Shown here piece by piece: positions 12,961-24,389 of a DNA stretch of 64,000 bases (positions are counted from its first letter, which is position 1; every line of letters starts with the position of its first letter). The notes under the pieces are model-generated. The model was not told the origin of the DNA, did no database searches, and worked only from the letters and a program-made list of their open reading frames with translations. The DNA is from Phanerodontia chrysosporium (lineage: Eukaryota; Basidiomycota; Agaricomycetes; Polyporales; Phanerochaetaceae), in the NCBI GenBank assembly GCA_001910725.1, contig MJGA01000025.1, positions 124,001 through 188,000 of the forward strand. The letters run 5' to 3'. The position numbers were made by a program, and so were the translations under genes.

Positions 12961-13562
12961 CTAGCAGATACAGGTGTGAAACACCGTTGAGATACTGCTG
13001 AGAACACTAGCTCCCACCACGGAGCGTACAGCTCGTCTGCATCGTACGATGAGCTCTGATTGCGTTGTGTGAGTGCCACTTCCTATCCGGTATCTAGTGT
13101 CTCTCATCTTCCTGCAGATGCCCTGCGCGAGTACTCCCTGCCGCCATCCTGTTATCTCATGGGCTCCGGACGTGCCAGCGAAGACACAATCCCATGCCGG
13201 CACCGCTCCTCGCTCGCAATAATCGAGCTGAGACGTAGCCTGCGCTTTCAATAGAACGTCGCCTAGCACTTTTCTGTGTGCGCCATCGCCGAACAGCGCT
13301 GCGAAAGCCGTTGCTGCGAGTCGACGGCAGGCGAGAGGGCCGTGAATCCGACGTTGGATGTGAACGTGCGACAGCCGTGTTCCCGAGACAGTTGCGCGTA
13401 TTTCGAATCCGCAGAGCTCCTGTCTGCCACGACTGTGAACGGAAGTCCGAGCTGCGCTTCCAGTTCCACAACCTTCCACTCCTCTCCAAGATGATCATTT
13501 TTCTGCGAACCTGAGCGCTTGATCATGAAGGCAGTGAGTTCCGGTGCGTGTGTCCTTCTCAT
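12961..13562 (-). pseudogene. Possible decayed coding fragment, function unknown
   Basis: Two minus-strand frames look like one protein split by a 1-nt shift near 13265. The first part reads FMIKRSGSQKNDHLGEEWKV and VADRSSADSKYAQLSREHG; the second continues LGDVLLKAQATSQLDYCERG and GICRKMRDTRYRIGSG. Composition is protein-like rather than the Arg/Pro/Ala-rich shadow type seen nearby, but no domain is recognised and no start is evident. The plus-strand frames across the same bases are judged shadows. Confidence 0.3.
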
Positions 13563-14862
13563 GCAGGCGCAGCCCTAGTTAGATTGACTGTCCAACAGAA
13601 GAACGAAATGCAATTTAGCCTTGCCAGCATGCGAACCCAAACGTCCGCCCTTCTGTGCTCGCTCGGAACACTTCCCGGACTCCCGAGCGGCTGCTGCCCT
13701 CTGCCGTGTGCTGCCGGCGGACACGGATCCTCGGTGGGTGTGCAGAAGTGCGTCTGTGTGTTATTCCTGCCTGTCGAGCGATTTGACTATGCGTACACGA
13801 CGTCAGGGTCGACTGTGTTTCGCGCAAGACACATCGGCACGACGTCCCGGTCGCCGACAGCCATCGCATCAGGCCCCGACAGCGCATTTTGCCTTTCCGC
13901 GCACGCCTCCTCGGGCTTTCCCAGATCGAACAGCGCAAGGACCAGCACGGCCTGCCGTAACGTGCCCACACGGCCGACTGACATGCTCCGTGCAGGGCAG
14001 GCTCGCAGCCCAACGGCGGCACTGGCACCCGCATGCAAAGGCAAATTTTTGCCCAGCGGGGTGTCCGAGCTCGTGTGCGCCGGCACAGGCCCGTCCGTAC
14101 GTACAGCAGAAACGGCAGCCTGCTTCGTACATGCCTCTGCACCGCTCGCTGGCGTTTCGAGGGTGGCGATAATGCAGACTCTGATCTGCCCTCGTCCGGC
14201 ACGGGCATCCGAACTCTGGCGAGCGTTTCTCTCAAGCATCGCGGTGTGGGCACACCTCCCCCTCCCGCCCGCTGTCTACGCGCCGGTCTGGCCAGGTCGC
14301 TCGAATGCCCGTCAACAGTGGTCCACAAGTGCGTCACTGGCCTGTTGCCTTGACGAACGCGCTGGGGGTCGGAGCAGAGCGGAGAGAAGGGCTCGGAGCG
14401 TATCAGAGAGGGCTGCTGATCCTCTCGCTGCTGCACAGAACCTCGGCTGAGCTGTCGCTGGGCCCCGCGTGCAGGCAGAGAGAAAATACAACGACCCCAT
14501 TTCCACGCTTGAAATTGCTTGTTATTATTCTCTGTAGTAGGATGAGCGACTCCCTGTCTTGGTGTGCTGCATACTCAGGAGTCGGAACGTCGAGAGCAGT
14601 ATTCTGGTGGGCACTATGCACGTGAATAATGTTGCCCCAGCTCGGGCGCTGTCGACGAGAGCGTCGTGCGCATCGCCCCGTGCAGCACGCTCTTGCATCC
14701 CTCCCCACGCACGCTGCGCGCCGACTCCGCGAACGTGCCTGGCGGGCAGGGCCATGACGCACATGCGGGCTCTGCGCGATGGGCGGCAGCGCGCGCGCCG
14801 TAAGCGCGTGCGGCCCTTGGAGCACGGCGCCCTCGAGCACCAGCACTTGCACCACGACCGCC
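13563..14862. other. GC-rich intergenic block
   Basis: Long open frames on both strands here (up to about 300 codons) are explained by low stop-codon frequency in GC-rich DNA. Their products are Arg/Ser/Pro/Ala/Cys-rich without domains. The right end probably holds the promoter of the phosphatidylserine synthase gene. Confidence 0.5.
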
Positions 14863-17088
14863 ATGTCTGCGCAGCCCGAACACGCGACCGACGACACCGA
14901 GCTCTCCGCGACGGAGCCCGTGCTGTCGCCCGCCGAGGAGTCCGACGCCCCGCTCGTGCACGTCGACGGCCCCGAGCCGAAGCCCGGGCTCGATGGCACG
15001 CCTGTTCGTTGTGAGTAGCTGCGAGTGGGCCCGTCCCGGGACGCGACTGACGTGCGGGCTTGCGGGATAGGGTACGATGTGAGTCCTGGAGTGTGCTGCT
15101 TCGGCTTCAGACATTCATACATGGCGTTGGACAGGCCGACCGCACAGAACCGTATACCCGCATCACGCCCTTCCAAGAAGCTCACGATACCAGCGTAGAG
15201 TGCGTCTCAGAACCCTTGTATGCGGTGTCAGACTGAACATATGCGACCCAGATTCTTCTACAAGCCCGTCACTTTGTCTGTTCTAGGCGTGGCGATGGCA
15301 ATCCTGGCATATGTCGCGACTACGCAGGACGTGCTCGAAGAGGGTCGGGATAAACGAAGAGTGTGCGTTCTCTGGCCTTGCATATTGGATGAAGCTGAAC
15401 ACTCTGCAGTGGTGCATACGCTGCCATTGCTGGCTTCCTGCTGTTCGGCGTCATTCAGTTCCGCGATGGTCCCTTCGTTAGACCTCATCCAGGTGCGATA
15501 GTATGAACTATTCCATAAATCTACCACTCATCCTTGACCTTCCAGCATTCTGGAGACTCGTGCTGGGAATCAATCTGTTATATGAACTCGCTTTAGTGTT
15601 CCTGTTGTTCCAAGACTTGGACTCTGCCCGTGCGATGATGAAGTACCTCGATCCCAATCTGGGCAGGCCGCTGCCTGAGAAGAGCTACGCAGAAAACTGT
15701 GAATTCACGCCACGAAACGTTTGGGTGCGTGCGAGTGCGAGTGCTGCTGTGAATGCAAGCTCATTCGCGCCCCAGAATGCCATTGATATCTTCTGCCTTG
15801 CCCACGCTCTCGGCTGGTTCGGGAAGGCACTCATCCTCCGCGACTACTGGTTCTGCTGGGTATGACGCACGTTCACCAGCTAGACGTCGCTTAACCTGCG
15901 TCATCAGATCCTGAGCATCGCTTTCGAGTTTGCGGAATATTCCCTGCAGCATCAACTTGCCAATTTTGCAGAGGTGCGTGTTCGAGATCGCACTGCATGT
16001 CATTCCGAAACTCACCCCGAGGGTTGACAGTGCTGGTGGGATCATGTACGTGCCGTGACGCGGGTTAGAGGCTAGGCTCGTGGCCGCTGACGTCCCAACT
16101 GCAGTGGATCCTGGACGTCCTCGTCTGCAATTGGCTGGGAACCTACCTCGGTACGTCTATCAGCGAGACGCGCCTGCTGGCGCCTTCGGCGACTCATGGG
16201 ATGCCTTTATCACCGTGCAGGCATGAAGACATGTCAGTATTTCGAAGTCAAGGTCAGATATTGAATCGTCGACGTCACGTATTTGGCTCACTGTGTCCGT
16301 GTGGATTCGGGCCCCTCCTTCCTGTAGAAATACCAGTGGCGCGGCTTCCGACAGATCCGGGGCGTGCGCGGCAAGACTCGCAGGGTGATTAGCCAGTTCT
16401 CCCCGGCAGATTGGACGACGTTCAAGTGGGAAGGCACGGCAGACTTCACGCACTACGTCGCAGTCGTCCTGCTTCTTGCGGTGTTCCTTGCGGCGGAGCT
16501 GAACCCGTTCTACCTCAAGGTGCGTGGTCTTGGCACCCTGAGAGGCAGCGGCAGCCTGAACGGACCCTCGGCGCGTGCGGGCAGACCCTGCTCTGGATGG
16601 AACCTGAGCACCCCTTCGTGATCGCCCGCCTGGCGGGCGTGTTCCTGTGTGCGCTGCCGGCGGTCAGGGAGCTGTATCAGTACGTGGGCGACCCAAGGTG
16701 CGTCTTCGGGGGCACCGTGCCGGAGTGCGGATATTGACGGCCGGCTGGGCATGCGTCCCGCGACAGGCGTGCGGTGCGTATGGGGCAGCACGTCTGGCTG
16801 CTCGTCGCGACGATCGGGACAGAGCTGCTCGCGATTACGAAATGGAGCCGCGGCCAGTTCCCTGCGCCGCTGCCCGCGCGCGTCAAGGCCGCGTGGGCCC
16901 TCGGGGCAGCGCTGCTCGTGCTGTACCCGACCGTGAGAGTGCGTCGCTCGTCTTCCTCCTCGGCATCGTGCGCCTGACATGCCTTGTCTTTGCCCCCGTG
17001 TCGGCCCTGCGTGCCGCGGTGACAGTTTGGCGTGCCCAGCATCAGACGGTACCTGCGCCGGCACTCGCGGAAGGCCAAGGCGCAGTAG
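14863..17088 (+). CDS. Phosphatidylserine synthase, base-exchange (PTDSS) type
   Basis: The spliced protein follows the PTDSS family: an acidic N-terminus (MSAQPEHATDDTELSATEP), first membrane helix (FFYKPVTLSVLGVAMAILAY), FRDGPFVRPHPAFWRLVLG, the catalytic-region signature NAIDIFCLAHALGWFGKALI, then [32 protein letters not shown] and KYQWRGFRQI, and several C-terminal membrane helices. It should be an ER membrane enzyme that exchanges the head group of an existing phospholipid for serine. About eleven short introns are visible; an early 8-bp exon (15071-15078) is needed to keep frame. The last exon 17026-17088 gives a basic tail (RRYLRRHSRKAKAQ). The join near 15360 lacks one base for a perfect phase. 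Whether the genome also has a Cho1-type enzyme cannot be told from here. Confidence 0.88.
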
Positions 17089-20000
17089 CACAGCTCGCCC
17101 CGTGCGACGCCCCCGGACAGACGTCGGCCGTCGCGTGTCGTCATGCGCGGCGCGACGGGGCTGTCGCCGCGTACGGAGAGACCATACGGGGAGCCCAGGA
17201 CGTTCGATGACTTCATGCGCTGCCTCCTCCCTGTCGTGCCCACCGCATTGTGCTGTGCCCAACCAATATACAGTCTCGCCCGTGCTGTCGCGCCGCTCTC
17301 CCGCCCCGCCCGTGACAGCCCGCGCAGCCGTCGGCACGTCGGATCGATCGCGCAGGCCCGGCACACAGTCAGGGGTGCGTGCGTGGGCGGCCGCGCGCGC
17401 GTCTGCAGCGACGGTAAGGCGAATTCATTTACGAGATTTGCGAGCGAGCGAGGGGGGCCACAAAGGCGATGGGAGGTTGATGGATGATGTGCGCCCGCAC
17501 ACACCGGCGCACGCGCACGCGCGCGCATAGAAAGCCGTGGAACTCGGTGGAAGCCCCCCCTGCCCCAGAGGCCTGGCGCGGGGTGCCGGCGAGCAGCGGG
17601 GGTCCGGCACGCGCGCGCGCGGGCCAGGCAGATGGTGGAGATTGGGCGAACGGCGCGCGGGCAGCGTGCCGCCGGGCTCGCAGACGTGGCTCGCGGATCG
17701 GGCCCTGCCCTCGCGCCGCGCCCTTGGGCCCCGCCGGCATCTTCGGGTGCGCGTCCTTGCCTCGCGGGTCGTGCTGCTGTGGCTATCGCGGGCGTGCGCC
17801 TGTGGGTTCCGGAGCGCGCGTGAGTCGCTGCAACTCGCGGGCGGGGACGGCAGCGGCCCACGCGATACGTGCGCGCGAGGGCGCCGTGGATTAACGTGAC
17901 AAGCATGAGAGCCGTCGCGCGGGGACGGGGACGGGTAGCGGTGGTGCTGTCTCCTGCGAGGACGGCCAGCACAGGCTGGGCGCACACGGCGAAGCAGGAG
18001 AGTCCGGCTCTGCGGGGCCGCACCGCCGGGCGCGCCTGGCGATCGTCGACGAGCCGGATCGAGCTCGCGGACAGAGGAGGGACCCCAGGAGAGGCCCCTC
18101 CGGCGCGACGCTCCCGAGCTCCCCCAGCGCAAGTCTCGCTGCGCTGGAAATGGCTGCCAGAGGGGAAATGAAACGGTGGATCACCGAGAGCCTCATCATT
18201 GTCCGCATGGCCCGATGCCAAAAACGCGGTTGACAGGCACGTATGCGCCCGCGTACTTTTGGGAACCGCGGTCCTCAGATCTGCTGCGTCCGAGGCACCC
18301 CCACCGGCGCGCGCCCGCTGCGAAGCTTATAGCCTACCGTGTGGCTAGCGCGGCGCTCCCGCGCGCGCGCCTGCCGCGCACTTGCGCAGAGCGAAAAAAA
18401 AAAGGCACGGTACGCGCGACGTCATCGCCGCGCCGCGCCGCCCGCGCGCAGCGGCAACCGCAGAACGCGACGGAAACGGCGGCGAGCGCGGGACAGGGGC
18501 GCGCGCGCATGCATGCATTGCCAAACGGCTGCCCTGCACAGGCGGTGCGCCGACACGGTTTGCGCGGCCGCACGCTCAGGGTCGACAGGCGCGCGATCAC
18601 GCACTGCGCCGCGCCCCCTCTTCCCGGGGGCAGACGGTGCGCTGCGCGACCCGCCGTCGCACGCCCGGACACGTTTCGGATGCGAGAAGACGAGGAAAAA
18701 AAAAGGAAGGGCGCACACTCGTCCGCGCCGGCCCTCCGGCACTGCCCTCTTGCGCGACCCCAGAAACTGGTGGCTCTCGCCGTCGTCGTGCGCTGCCTCC
18801 TGGGGCTGCTCGCAGGTGCAAGAGGCCGCGCTGGGAGCTATGGCAGCGAGCGGCGCTGCCGTTGTACAGTGCTCCTGTGCGTCGTTGCGCTGGCAGGCCA
18901 GACGTGGCGTCGCATCTGCGGTAATCAGAGTTTGCGCAGGCCGCCCTTGTTCCTTGTCTCCCGTTTAGCTTTCCCCATCTGCAGGGTCCGCTCTTCCTTG
19001 CGCACACGAGACGGGAAGCCGCGACGCGGCCAGCGTGCGTGTCCTGTCCCTTTTTTTGCCCCCAGTTGTGCGGTCGGGACACACGTGTCCCAGCGGCCCT
19101 GCAACTGCAGTCGAGCGCCGCACCCGGCCGGGGCGCACCAGCAAAACGAACAGGCGTGCCAGCCACACGCCGGCGCGCGATCCGGCCCACGACGAGAGAG
19201 CAAGACGACTGTGGCGGCGCAGCATCCGCTTGGCAACCATCGAGCACGTCTAAAAACAAAATCCTGCCATACGTGATTACATCGTGGCTCGCAGCGGGAT
19301 CCGGCTCGTCGTTCCGGAGGGCGCACACCCAGGACGCAGGAGCAGGAGCGAGGGGTGGCACCGGCACGGCCGGCAGCGTGCGTGACGGGTGCGTTCTCGT
19401 GGCGCACTGGTGCAGGGTGTCGTGGTGGCGCCGCGTCCCGTCTCCTGTTCGGGGAAGTCGCATGTTCTGCCGGCGCACGCGGATGCCCGGCCGCGGCAGA
19501 TATTCTTGTATCTTTTGTCTTGACACGGAAGCTCGGGAATAGGTGCGTTTCTGGCGCTCCCGGGATTCGATATGCCAGAGGGGGGCGCAGGGCCTGGTGG
19601 CGCTGCCGTTCTCGGCACACGCGGACGCGCCTTCCTCCTCGGTCAAGGGTCGCAGCTGCGGGGCGCGCTATCCCGGCCACACAGCCGTGCGTCGCACCAC
19701 GCGTGGCCCCCCTGCGTGCCCTTCGCTCGATGATGCCCCGGCGCTGCGGGCGGCAGGACCGCCAACGCACACGGCCGACGGCCAGGCGAGGCCCACCAGG
19801 GCCGCGCCGCGCGCAGGACACACGTCGTCACCGGGCGTCCAGATCCGCGCTCGCCGCTCTTGCGCTAGCGTGTGTGCGTGCGTGCGTGCCGCTGCGCCCC
19901 TGCGCGCGGCGGCGCGCAAGGTTCTGCGTTGGCCCTGCGGGCGATGGTCAAGTGGCCCGCGGGCGGCGAGGCGCGTGGGAGCGCGCACCCGCAGGGCACT

Positions 20001-21466
20001 GGCCCCGTCGCCCGGGCGCCTCCAGCGCGAACTCTCCGCGTCCCTTTCGCGTTCCCACTGCCAGCCCGCCGCGCCCTGCGCCGTCGCGGACGCACAGACG
20101 CTGTTCACGCCGCTCGACGCTGGGCACAAATTTTCTCTCTCTCGTGTGGTGCTTTCGGTGCTAGTTATTACGTCCGAAGCGCGCTGCCATTTCATTCGTG
20201 GTCTTCGCTCCCCTAACCTCGCGCGTCCTGGTTGGTGCGCATGATCCGCCGCGCTGCACACCAAGGAAAACCACAATCTCGCCCGCACCGGGCAGCAAGC
20301 CAGCACGGCTGCCATCCAGGGCCGCCGCCGCCGACCCGTGATCCCCCCCACGCCGCGGGAGGGCAGCGGCGCCTCCCCTGGGACCGTGCCCCCGCCCCGG
20401 CGTGACACCGCTTGCGCCAGACCCCGCTCGGCCCCTCTGATGGCGCCTTCCTCGCGCGCCTCCGGCCGGCAGGCCCCGCCCGCCCGCCGCACACGCACGC
20501 GCGAACGCCGCCGTTCTGTCTCGGATGTGTGTCGCACACCGGCGGAGGTGTCGCTCCCATGCGAACCGCCGGGCGAGCCCGTAGAACGTGCTATGTGCAT
20601 GCGGGCACACAGCCTGCCTCCGGGACCGCCAACCGCGCCCCGGGAGTGGGGGCCCCATCTGCGCAGTGCGTCGTCCGACGCGCCCGCCGGCGTGCTGCGC
20701 GCTTGCCCGCACGGGCCAGGCAGCGGACCCCGTCACTGTTCTGACCCGTGACGCCACCGCCGGGCCAGCACACCCTCGTCATTATTCGCGCAACGGCCGG
20801 ACGCTGCAGCGATCGCCGCCCGCCGAATGCGGCGGGCTGGCCCCGGTCCCTGTCCGCGCAGGGAGGACCCGCCGTGGGCCGGACGTGTCGTCGCGAGGGC
20901 CCTCGTTCGGCGTCTCGCCTTGTTGTGCGTATCTCGCGTTGTGTTTTCTCGTTACGGACTGGTGGTGGTCGGCGCGCACGCCCTGCTCCCCGGCGGCGGG
21001 TTTACGTAATGCTGCGGGCAGCACGAGACCCGGAGTGGAGGGGCAGCCAGGAGCGGAGGATCAGCAGGTGGCAAGGAGCAATAATAGGATGCAATAACGG
21101 CAGTGCGGTTCCTGGGGGTGTGGGTGATGGGGAGGAGGAGGAGGACGGAATATCGGGAGTGGGCATCTGGAATCTAATCAGAGGACCGGCGAGGGCGGCT
21201 GTCCTGCCGAGTTGAGGTTGTGTGTACGTTATACGATGACGCCGGGGAAATGCCCGTTCAGAAAGTGTGAATCAATGGAGGCTCAGGGACGAGGGAGCGT
21301 GTAGACCACCGTCCCAGTTCGGCACGGCCTGTTCGAATTCGTCCAACCGTTGTGCCCAACATTAACCTCGCCTTGAGCGCTCCTCGATGAACATAAAGTC
21401 TCCTCCTCCCAACATCACATCTCCTCACTCCTCCGCCTCCTCGGCCCTCCCGCCCCCGCCATCCGT
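17089..21466. other. 4.4-kb GC-rich block without a convincing gene
   Basis: Very high GC with runs such as alternating GC and CA/GC-rich tracts (17498-17527), two A-runs of 9-10 bases (about 18394-18403 and 18695-18703), and GTGCGTGC repeats (19869-19890). Open frames up to 514 codons occur on both strands simultaneously, but they are Arg/Ala/Pro/Gly/Cys-rich, start and stop without splice logic and match no domain I know. The right end (about 21000-21466) is the likely promoter and 5' UTR of the Zn2Cys6 gene; an upstream ATG at 21387 opens a 27-codon uORF ending at 21470, overlapping the main start. Confidence 0.45.
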
Positions 21467-22859
21467 ATGAGCGCAGACTCCTCGCCGACCTCGAGCAACA
21501 CCATGGCTCCCGTGCAGTTCAAGGGCGAAATCATGGACTTTGACATCGGCGTCGAGATCGACCACCGCAAGCGGTATGTCGAGAAATGATCAGCGATCTG
21601 CTTTCCAAATGTGAAAACTTGTCTTTCCACAGGCGACGCAACCGGACCACCCAGTCCTGCCTCAACTGCCACACCTCCAAGCGCAAGGTGCGTCCCCAGT
21701 ATCCTCGACCAGTCCCCGCCGCTGACCCCCCCTGACCCCAGTGCGACCGCAAGCGCCCCTGCGCCCGCTGCATCCAGCTCGGTCTGGTACGCAACCCGCC
21801 AGACGCACTCTCACGAGACTCCCTGTTGACCAGCCGCTGCAGACTGGCCTGTGCGTGTACGAGGTCGACGACCCCGCCGCGAGGTGCGTGCGCCTACCGC
21901 GCCCTCGCCGTTCCCACGTGCTGACCCCCATGCGCAGAGACGACCCGAACGTCGACGAGGTGACCCGCCTGCGGAACCGCATCGCCGAGCTCGAGTCCCT
22001 CGTCCGCGAGCTCCGCGGGAAGCCGCACCCGCGCTGGGCGGACCCCAACTTCTGCGACGGCGACGCCTCCGAGAAGTGGCACTCGCGCTCGACCCGCCGC
22101 ACAGGCCTCTTCGGCGCCAGCGCACCCAGTCCGCCGCCGCAGCAGCGCCGTCAAACAGGAGCAGGGCGCGGACGCACAGGCGCAGGGCCAGCCGCAGCTG
22201 TACCGCATGTCGCCCTCGCCCGCCCCGCAGCTCGGCTTCGACGGCGCCCGTGCGGCGCGGGCGGCGACCTGCAGTACTCGCCCTCGAGCTCGTCGAGCTC
22301 GTCGATGAGCTACCCGAACACGCGCCAGTCGAGCCTCTCGATGTCCGCGTCGGACGTGTACTACCACCAGCCGTACGGCATGCGCTCGCCCGACGCCGCC
22401 GCCGCCGACGCGTCCTGCACGTGCCTCACGAACCCCGCCGCCGGCGCGCCCCTCATCTCGCTCACCCACCAGCTCCAGAACACGATCGAGCTCCTCCGCC
22501 AGCTCCCCGAGCACGCCGCGCGACACAACTGCACGATCCTCCGCCGCATCGCGCAGCTCAACGACCTCATGCAGTGAGTCCTCTCCGTCTGCGCTCACGT
22601 GCAGGGCGTGTGTCTGACCCAGGATCCCGTTTGCAGTGGCGGCACCGGCGAGGGCACACCCCCGACCCCGTTCGACGGCCTCTCGACGCCCGACAGCGAG
22701 CTCCTCTCGCCCGTGTCGACGTCGAGCCACGCAAGCATGGCGCCGCCCATCCATCACGACTGGCCCGCCATCTCGGCGTCCGCGGCGCAGTACGACTCGT
22801 ACTTCCCCGTGTCGCCAGGCGACGGCAGCATGTACCACAAGTCGTATCACATCAACTAG
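21467..22859 (+). CDS. Zn(II)2Cys6 transcription factor
   Basis: Fungal-specific nuclear DNA-binding regulator. Exon 1 is 21467-21573 (MSADSSPTSSNTMAPVQFKG); exon 2 begins at 21633. Across four short introns the zinc cluster assembles as CLNCHTSKRKC, then CDRKRPCARC, then TGLC, with the six cysteines spaced as in Gal4-type clusters. A coiled-coil linker follows (VTRLRNRIAELESLVREL). The C-terminal half is Ser/Ala-rich (QYSPSSSSSSSMSYPN) with a helix near ISLTHQLQNTIELLRQLPEH, and a last exon ending GSMYHKSYHIN. No fungal_trans middle homology domain is seen, so it is a short member of the class. Between about 22140 and 22255 the more protein-like frame (VKQEQGADAQAQGQPQ) differs from its flanks, suggesting two small indels. 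The target genes are unknown. Confidence 0.85.
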
Positions 22860-23995
22860 CTCCGCCCGCGCACGCCGGTCGTCTCTGGGCTCTCGTTGTT
22901 GTAGCTCTACCTTTTTGCTTTCTTGGGGGTCTCCAGCAGGTGTGCGGTTCCTAGACTTGAACGGGCTATGTAGATTTGCTGTTGTCTGTACATGTAATGC
23001 CTCTCCCTTTACGATACTTCATGCCCTCATGCCCATGACAAAACAAGAGATGTACACTCCGTCATCTGCGTGTGAGCCGCTTCAGTTCATGCGGCCTAGC
23101 ACCCTGGCCTGGGGTTAGCCAAAGGTTAGCCAAGGCAAAAGAGAGCGAAAAGAAGAGAGAAAGGAGAGGGGGGACTCACCCAAATGGCGGCCAGACCTAT
23201 CAGAACCGGTCTCTGGACGGGTTCTTCGCAAGCAGGGGGCAGCTGACTGTATCCGTAGATCTTCAGTCTGGAGCTCAGAGCAGGGGCAAAACGTCTCTGA
23301 GCGGGCGACAATTGAGAGGGGACTACGGAAAAGATTAGCTAATACGAGGGAATACTATCTACGGAAAGTCCGAGGGCCGTGGCTTGACGGCCGATGCAGC
23401 TTTGGTTCCGCGCCACGCAGGTGGCGGCGGCGGCGGCGGCGGGCGCTTGCGCAAAGCGCGGCGCGAGTCTTCGACAAGAGACCCTCCAGAGCTTCTCACT
23501 TGCTCGAGAAATGGCTCAACGGAGCTATGGGCGGCACCCCGCCGCGGCCAAGCGCCGCGTCCCGATTTGGCAAGCCCGCCTCCCCACAGAGAGAGCAACG
23601 AGTTCTGCACGCAATACATCGCGGGTGTGCACACAGACGGGTATTCTAGGCATTGCCAATATATACTAAGCTTTGAGGGTATATTATACGCTCAAAGTGG
23701 TATAAATAGAGGAGCAGTGGATATCTTACGCCTAATATGCCTCAAATAATCGTAAATAATCATTCTTATGCTCGATAGGGTGCTGACAGAGGTAAAAGGC
23801 TGCTATATACGCTGTAAAAAGTGCCTGAGGCCCTTCATGAGCTGCATAATGCTCACAGTGGAAGTGTCGGCTTGCCTGGGACATATTGAGCTAGGGTTAG
23901 GGGCAAACGGACCTTTCGCACACAGTTAGGCGCCCTCTGGCCTGGCTGGTCAGCGCTGCGCGGAGGCAAGAATGGCAATAAGTGAAGAACAATAA
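22860..23995. other. Intergenic with GGC repeat and AT-rich tail
   Basis: The 3' UTR of the zinc-cluster gene, then a repeated GGTTAGCCAA pair at 23114-23135, a purine-rich stretch (23140-23175), a short GGC trinucleotide repeat (about 23421-23442), and from about 23600 an AT-rich segment with TATATTATACG and GGTATAAATAG motifs. The AT-rich part differs from its neighbours and may be a decayed mobile element; no protein remnant was recognised. Confidence 0.4.
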
Positions 23996-24068
23996 GCTTT
24001 TGTAGTTCAATGGTTATGCGCTTCAGTCGTATTGTACGTGGTGTGGGTTCGAACCCCACCATTCTGGC
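23996..24068 (+). other. tRNA-like pol III promoter remnant (SINE-like or pseudo-tRNA)
   Basis: An A box (TAGTTCAATGG, 24003-24013) and a perfect B box (GGTTCGAACCC, 24046-24056) are spaced as in a tRNA, and the T arm folds as GTGGG/CCCAC around the TTCGAAC loop. The acceptor stem does not form: the 7 bases after the T arm (CATTCTG) have no partner before the D arm, and no proper anticodon stem is seen. A short T run follows at 24070. It is therefore not a functional tRNA gene but either a tRNA pseudogene or the head of a tRNA-derived SINE in the AT-rich island. Confidence 0.45.
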
Positions 24069-24389
24069 ATTTTTGGGAAGTTCAACTAAATTTACCGAAA
24101 AGTAAAATATTGCTCGTGCGCTTGGCGGCAGGTCTTGCAGGTCAAAGGACTACAGGAAAATTTCCTGGGTAGGTGACCTGCCCAACTGAAGCTTCTGTGC
24201 GTGTGATAATCTGTGTAGCCCCCCAGCCGGAAGCGGAAGGTACGGTGCTGAGGATCTCTCCGGCTGACTCGAGTCTGGACTCTCGCGCGCCTTGACCCCC
24301 TTCCACATTCACGGGCTCTGTAAACCTCGTCCATCTCCCCTGCACTCTGCTCACACGCGGCGAGAGACTCGCTCCAGCCAATTGGCAGC

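Noticed and set aside
13548..14450. 300-codon plus-strand frame
   Set aside because: Competing frames of similar length lie on the other strand; low-information Cys/Ser/Arg/Pro composition and no domain or splice support.
16677..18221. 514-codon open frame on the minus strand (and similar long frames to 20757)
   Set aside because: Antisense to phosphatidylserine synthase exons and continuing into GC-rich DNA; Arg/Ala/Pro-rich with no domain, as expected where stop codons are rare.
23996..24068. Functional tRNA gene
   Set aside because: Acceptor and anticodon stems do not form although the A and B boxes are present.
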